Shown: in pieces, positions 61,658 through 64,000 of the stretch | How positions within the stretch are numbered: the first letter of the stretch is position 1 | Layout of the letters: each line of letters opens with the position of its first letter | Source: an uncultured SAR86 cluster bacterium | Lineage (GTDB): Bacteria > Pseudomonadota > Gammaproteobacteria > Magnimaribacterales > D2472 | Assembly: GCA_902623685.1 (NCBI GenBank) | Contig: CACNUQ010000003.1 | Coordinates: 1-64,000, forward strand | Direction: 5' to 3' | DNA length: 64,000 nt | Program-made: the position numbers and the translations under genes | The notes under the pieces: model-generated | The model's input: only the letters and a program-made list of their open reading frames with translations | Told to the model about the DNA's origin: nothing | Databases searched by the model: none

Positions 61658-62768
61658 ATCCGTTAGGATTTATTAAAAATTTTTCCCCAGTCGCTTGTTT
61701 TGCATAGACCATCAATGACTCTATGGTTAGTGCTTCCTCAAGGGTAACTTCTTGAGTATATGTACTAGCAAAAGTAGTTTGTATCTCATTAGCTACACGA
61801 GCCTGCATTTTACCCATTTTCTCAAAACCTACTTTTCCTAGAAATGGTGTTAATAGAAATCCACCTATACCCCAATACATTCCAAAGCTTCTATTATTAG
61901 GCAGTGTAATAGCTGATTGATTAAGTGCTCCATAGATATAAACTTGCTTATGATCTGTAGATCCATAGGGACTATACTCAGTTGCATTTTTTCTTGCAGC
62001 ACTTTCCATGCAAGTAAGAATTTTGCCAGCAAGTTCTCCTCCACCTGTTGCATCAAATGCAAGAGTTGCTTTGGTTTCTGTGATATCTGATGTTAATTGA
62101 TCCATAAAATTATCATCCGATGAATTGCAAACAAACTTTGCACCTATCGATTTCAATAAATCAACATGCTCTTGCTTGCGAACAATATTTATAAGTTGCA
62201 CGCCATCATCAATACAGATTTTTACAAGCATTTGACCCAAATTAGAAGCTGCTGCTGTATGAATAAGCGCCGTGTGTCCCTCCATTTTCATTGTCTCAAC
62301 CATCGCAAGTGCAGTGAGTGGATTTACAAAACTTGACGCACAATCTCTAGGCTCGGTTCCTTCATTCATCACTAAGCAACTTGCTGCAGGCATGCATCGG
62401 TATTGAGAATACATGCCACCACCAACAACACTTACGACTTTCCCAAGAAGATTCTGAGCATTAGCTCCAGCTTCAATCACAACTCCTGAGCCTTCATTAC
62501 CAACTGGCATGGGGATATTAAGTCTTGGCCTCATTGCACCCATAATTGCCTCTGGGACATCCATTGTAATTTTTGAATCTTCAGCCTGAAGGGTGTTAAT
62601 ATCGCCTGGCCCCAGCAAAAGACCTAGATCAGAGGGATTGATTGGAGTTGCTTCTACTTGGATTAGCACCTCATCATCGCTTGGAACAGGACGCTCCGAT
62701 TCAGTAATAGCTATTTCTAACTTTCCTTGATCAGTGACAGTAGATGTAATTTGTTTATTTGAACTCAT
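61656..62768 (-). CDS. MDR-superfamily zinc-type alcohol dehydrogenase / quinone oxidoreductase
   Basis: 370 aa. A GroES-like domain covers about residues 1-150 (EVLIQVEATPINPSDLGLLL, MPVGNEGSGVVIEAG). The nucleotide-binding domain follows (TALIHTAAASNLGQMLVKIC). Structural and catalytic zinc cysteines are not evident, pointing to a quinone-oxidoreductase-like, zinc-free member using NADPH. The substrate is unknown. Start ATG at 62768 has AAGGAGA upstream. Confidence 0.85.
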   Translation of the reverse strand: MSSNKQITSTVTDQGKLEIAITESERPVPSDDEVLIQVEATPINPSDLGLLLGPGDINTLQAEDSKITMDVPEAIMGAMRPRLNIPMPVGNEGSGVVIEAGANAQNLLGKVVSVVGGGMYSQYRCMPAASCLVMNEGTEPRDCASSFVNPLTALAMVETMKMEGHTALIHTAAASNLGQMLVKICIDDGVQLINIVRKQEHVDLLKSIGAKFVCNSSDDNFMDQLTSDITETKATLAFDATGGGELAGKILTCMESAARKNATEYSPYGSTDHKQVYIYGALNQSAITLPNNRSFGMYWGIGGFLLTPFLGKVGFEKMGKMQARVANEIQTTFASTYTQEVTLEEALTIESLMVYAKQATGEKFLINPNG

Positions 62769-62864
62769 TTTATCTCCTTATAAAGCATTAAATAGTAATA
62801 TATACAAAGAACCATACAGTTTAGAGTAAGGCTCAAGTTTCACAATAGAAATAAAAAATTTTCA

Positions 62865-64000
62865 TGGATAATTATTCAAAACATATTGCAATTCTTGGAG
62901 GAGGAATAGCAGGTCTCTCACTTGGCTGTGCATTATTAAAAGAGGGTATTCCAGCAGTCATTTTTGAAAAAATGTCAGAAGATACTTCTCATGGAGCCGC
63001 AATAAGTCTTTCTTCAAATGCACTTCGTCTTTTAGATAGGTTGGATATTTATAATGATCTTAAAAATAAATCATTTGTTCATTCTAAAGCAACTATTCAA
63101 GGAACTAAGAAGAGCATATGCAGCTTTAATACACCTGAAGTTTTGACGACACGTCGTCAAACATTGATGACACTTCTGCATTCAAGATTTAAAAGTCTTG
63201 GTGGGGATATTAATTTTGATCATACTTTAATAAATTTTGATGCTAAAAAATGTGAAGTAACATTTTCAAATAATAAAAAATATTACTTCAAGCACTTAGC
63301 AGCATGTGATGGAGTAAGATCATCAATACGTGACAGTTTTTTTCAAGCAAATCAAAATCCAAAATATAGTGGCTACAGTGCATGGAGAGGTATTGGTAAA
63401 TCGGTACTTAAAAATATTCATTTTGCTCTTGGTCCTGGGAGTCATGTGGTTAGTTATCCAATTAATAGTGATGGAGATGTTAGTTTTGTTGCTGTGAGAA
63501 AGGAAGATTTTCAATTTAAAGAATCATGGAAAGAGCTGGGATCTCTTTCTAATTTATTGCAAGACTTTTCAACTTACGATTCAAGTATTTTTCCTGAGCT
63601 AAAAGCTGAAGAGCCTCTTTATAAATGGGGCATTTATGTTCGACCACCCCTGCAATCAATGACTGCAAAAAATATAACTCTAGTTGGTGATGCAGCTCAC
63701 CCAATGGTTCCATTTTTAGGACAAGGAGCATGTATGGCCATAGAGGACGCATATTCATTTGCAATGTTGTGTAAATACAAAAATGGAAATTTTATTGATG
63801 CACAGAAAATATATGATTTGATTAGAAGTAAGCGCACTAAAAAGATTCAACAGGCATCATTGTTGCAAGGAAAAATTTATCATATGAAAAATCCTATGAT
63901 GGTACTTGCAAGAAATTCAATCATGAAATACACCAATATTCCTGGTAATGATCTGAAGAAAATACATGATTATGATGCACACCAAGAAGTATTAAATTTC
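62865..64000 (+). CDS. FAD-dependent monooxygenase, 3' partial
   Basis: The frame opens at the ATG at 62865 and runs to the right edge (378 codons without a stop). It starts with the dinucleotide-binding ILGGGIAGLSLGCALLKEG. It then has CDGVRSSIRDS (the DG motif) and VGDAAHPMVPFLGQGACMAI (the GD motif binding the flavin ribityl). These identify a class A flavoprotein hydroxylase like salicylate or 6-hydroxynicotinate hydroxylase. The substrate is unknown. It is divergent from the MDR gene, with 96 nt between starts. Confidence 0.9.

Noticed and set aside
1-64000. tRNA, rRNA, CRISPR array, insertion sequence or integrase
   Set aside because: Intergenic gaps are short and AT-rich; I found no cloverleaf candidates, spaced repeats, terminal inverted repeats or transposase motifs by eye. 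A tRNA or RNA-family scan would settle this.

Overview
The window is AT-rich, gene-dense DNA from a streamlined, probably marine gammaproteobacterium. Several markers point to this class: RpoH with its QRKLFFNLR box, HspQ, YrfG, RppH, YaaA, a RpiR/HexR-type regulator, and a DUF3450/TtpC/ExbB/ExbD/TonB/TPR cluster. The low GC, short intergenic gaps, many overlapping start and stop codons, and the mix of TRAP transporters, an M2 peptidase, MAPEG, Nramp-like and TonB genes would suit a SAR86-like lineage. That placement is inference, because no rRNA gene is present. I saw no tRNA, rRNA, CRISPR array, insertion sequence or integrase. No stretch longer than about 200 bases lacks a gene.

Layout. 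1-1699 is a small metal-handling operon: an HMA protein cut by the window edge, a MerT-like membrane protein, a CsoR-type repressor and a PepSY protein. 1829-4909 holds a secreted metallo-beta-lactamase-fold hydrolase, a VOC protein and an MsrA-redoxin-MsrB fusion. 4978-7290 holds a small membrane protein, a GT4 glycosyltransferase and an ELM1-like protein. 7344-12425 is a run of small metabolic or detoxification-type genes ending with an Nramp relative. 12487-13889 is the phosphatidylethanolamine pair psd-pssA. 13919-18623 holds mixed enzymes: SMR, a crotonase, an acyltransferase, GNAT, a lipoprotein hydrolase and nitronate monooxygenase. 18631-21598 holds a MazG-like pyrophosphohydrolase, then a divergent pair made of a GT60-type (Skp1-GlcNAc-transferase-like) glycosyltransferase and a prolyl 4-hydroxylase, then a RpiR-type regulator. 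21641-26481 carries uvrD, a TRAP binding protein, lipB and lipA. 26465-28724 is a small islet of unrecognised genes, including a possible uracil-DNA-glycosylase-fold protein. 28719-30490 holds the TRAP permeases.

30529-36311 holds yaaA, a dienoyl-CoA isomerase with a small coupled upstream ORF, an acid phosphatase, the divergent yrfG/cysQ pair, rpoH and trmB. 36341-43450 is a tight nine-gene minus-strand run: efp-argS-SPOR-yggS-proC-yggT-metX-metW-rdgB. 43490-46191 holds an M2 peptidase coupled to a DUF1295 protein. 46364-51657 is the TonB energy-transducing operon. 51654-55097 is rppH-tauE-lgt-thyA-folA. 55114-56670 holds a HAD phosphatase and an FTR1-type iron permease behind an excellent Fur box. 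56672-64000 holds rmuC, an aminotransferase, hspQ, a YbjQ-family gene, a sulfotransferase-like gene, PhzF, MAPEG, an MDR dehydrogenase and an FAD monooxygenase cut by the right edge.

The most interesting item is the GT60/prolyl-4-hydroxylase pair at 19071-20755. It resembles the two enzymes that hydroxylate and then glycosylate Skp1 in Dictyostelium. Other items worth a second look are the unknown islet at 26.8-28.7 kb, a trmB gene with no canonical start codon, the unusual domain order of the Msr fusion, the Mer-like module under a CsoR-type regulator, and a perfect inverted repeat just upstream of rpoH.
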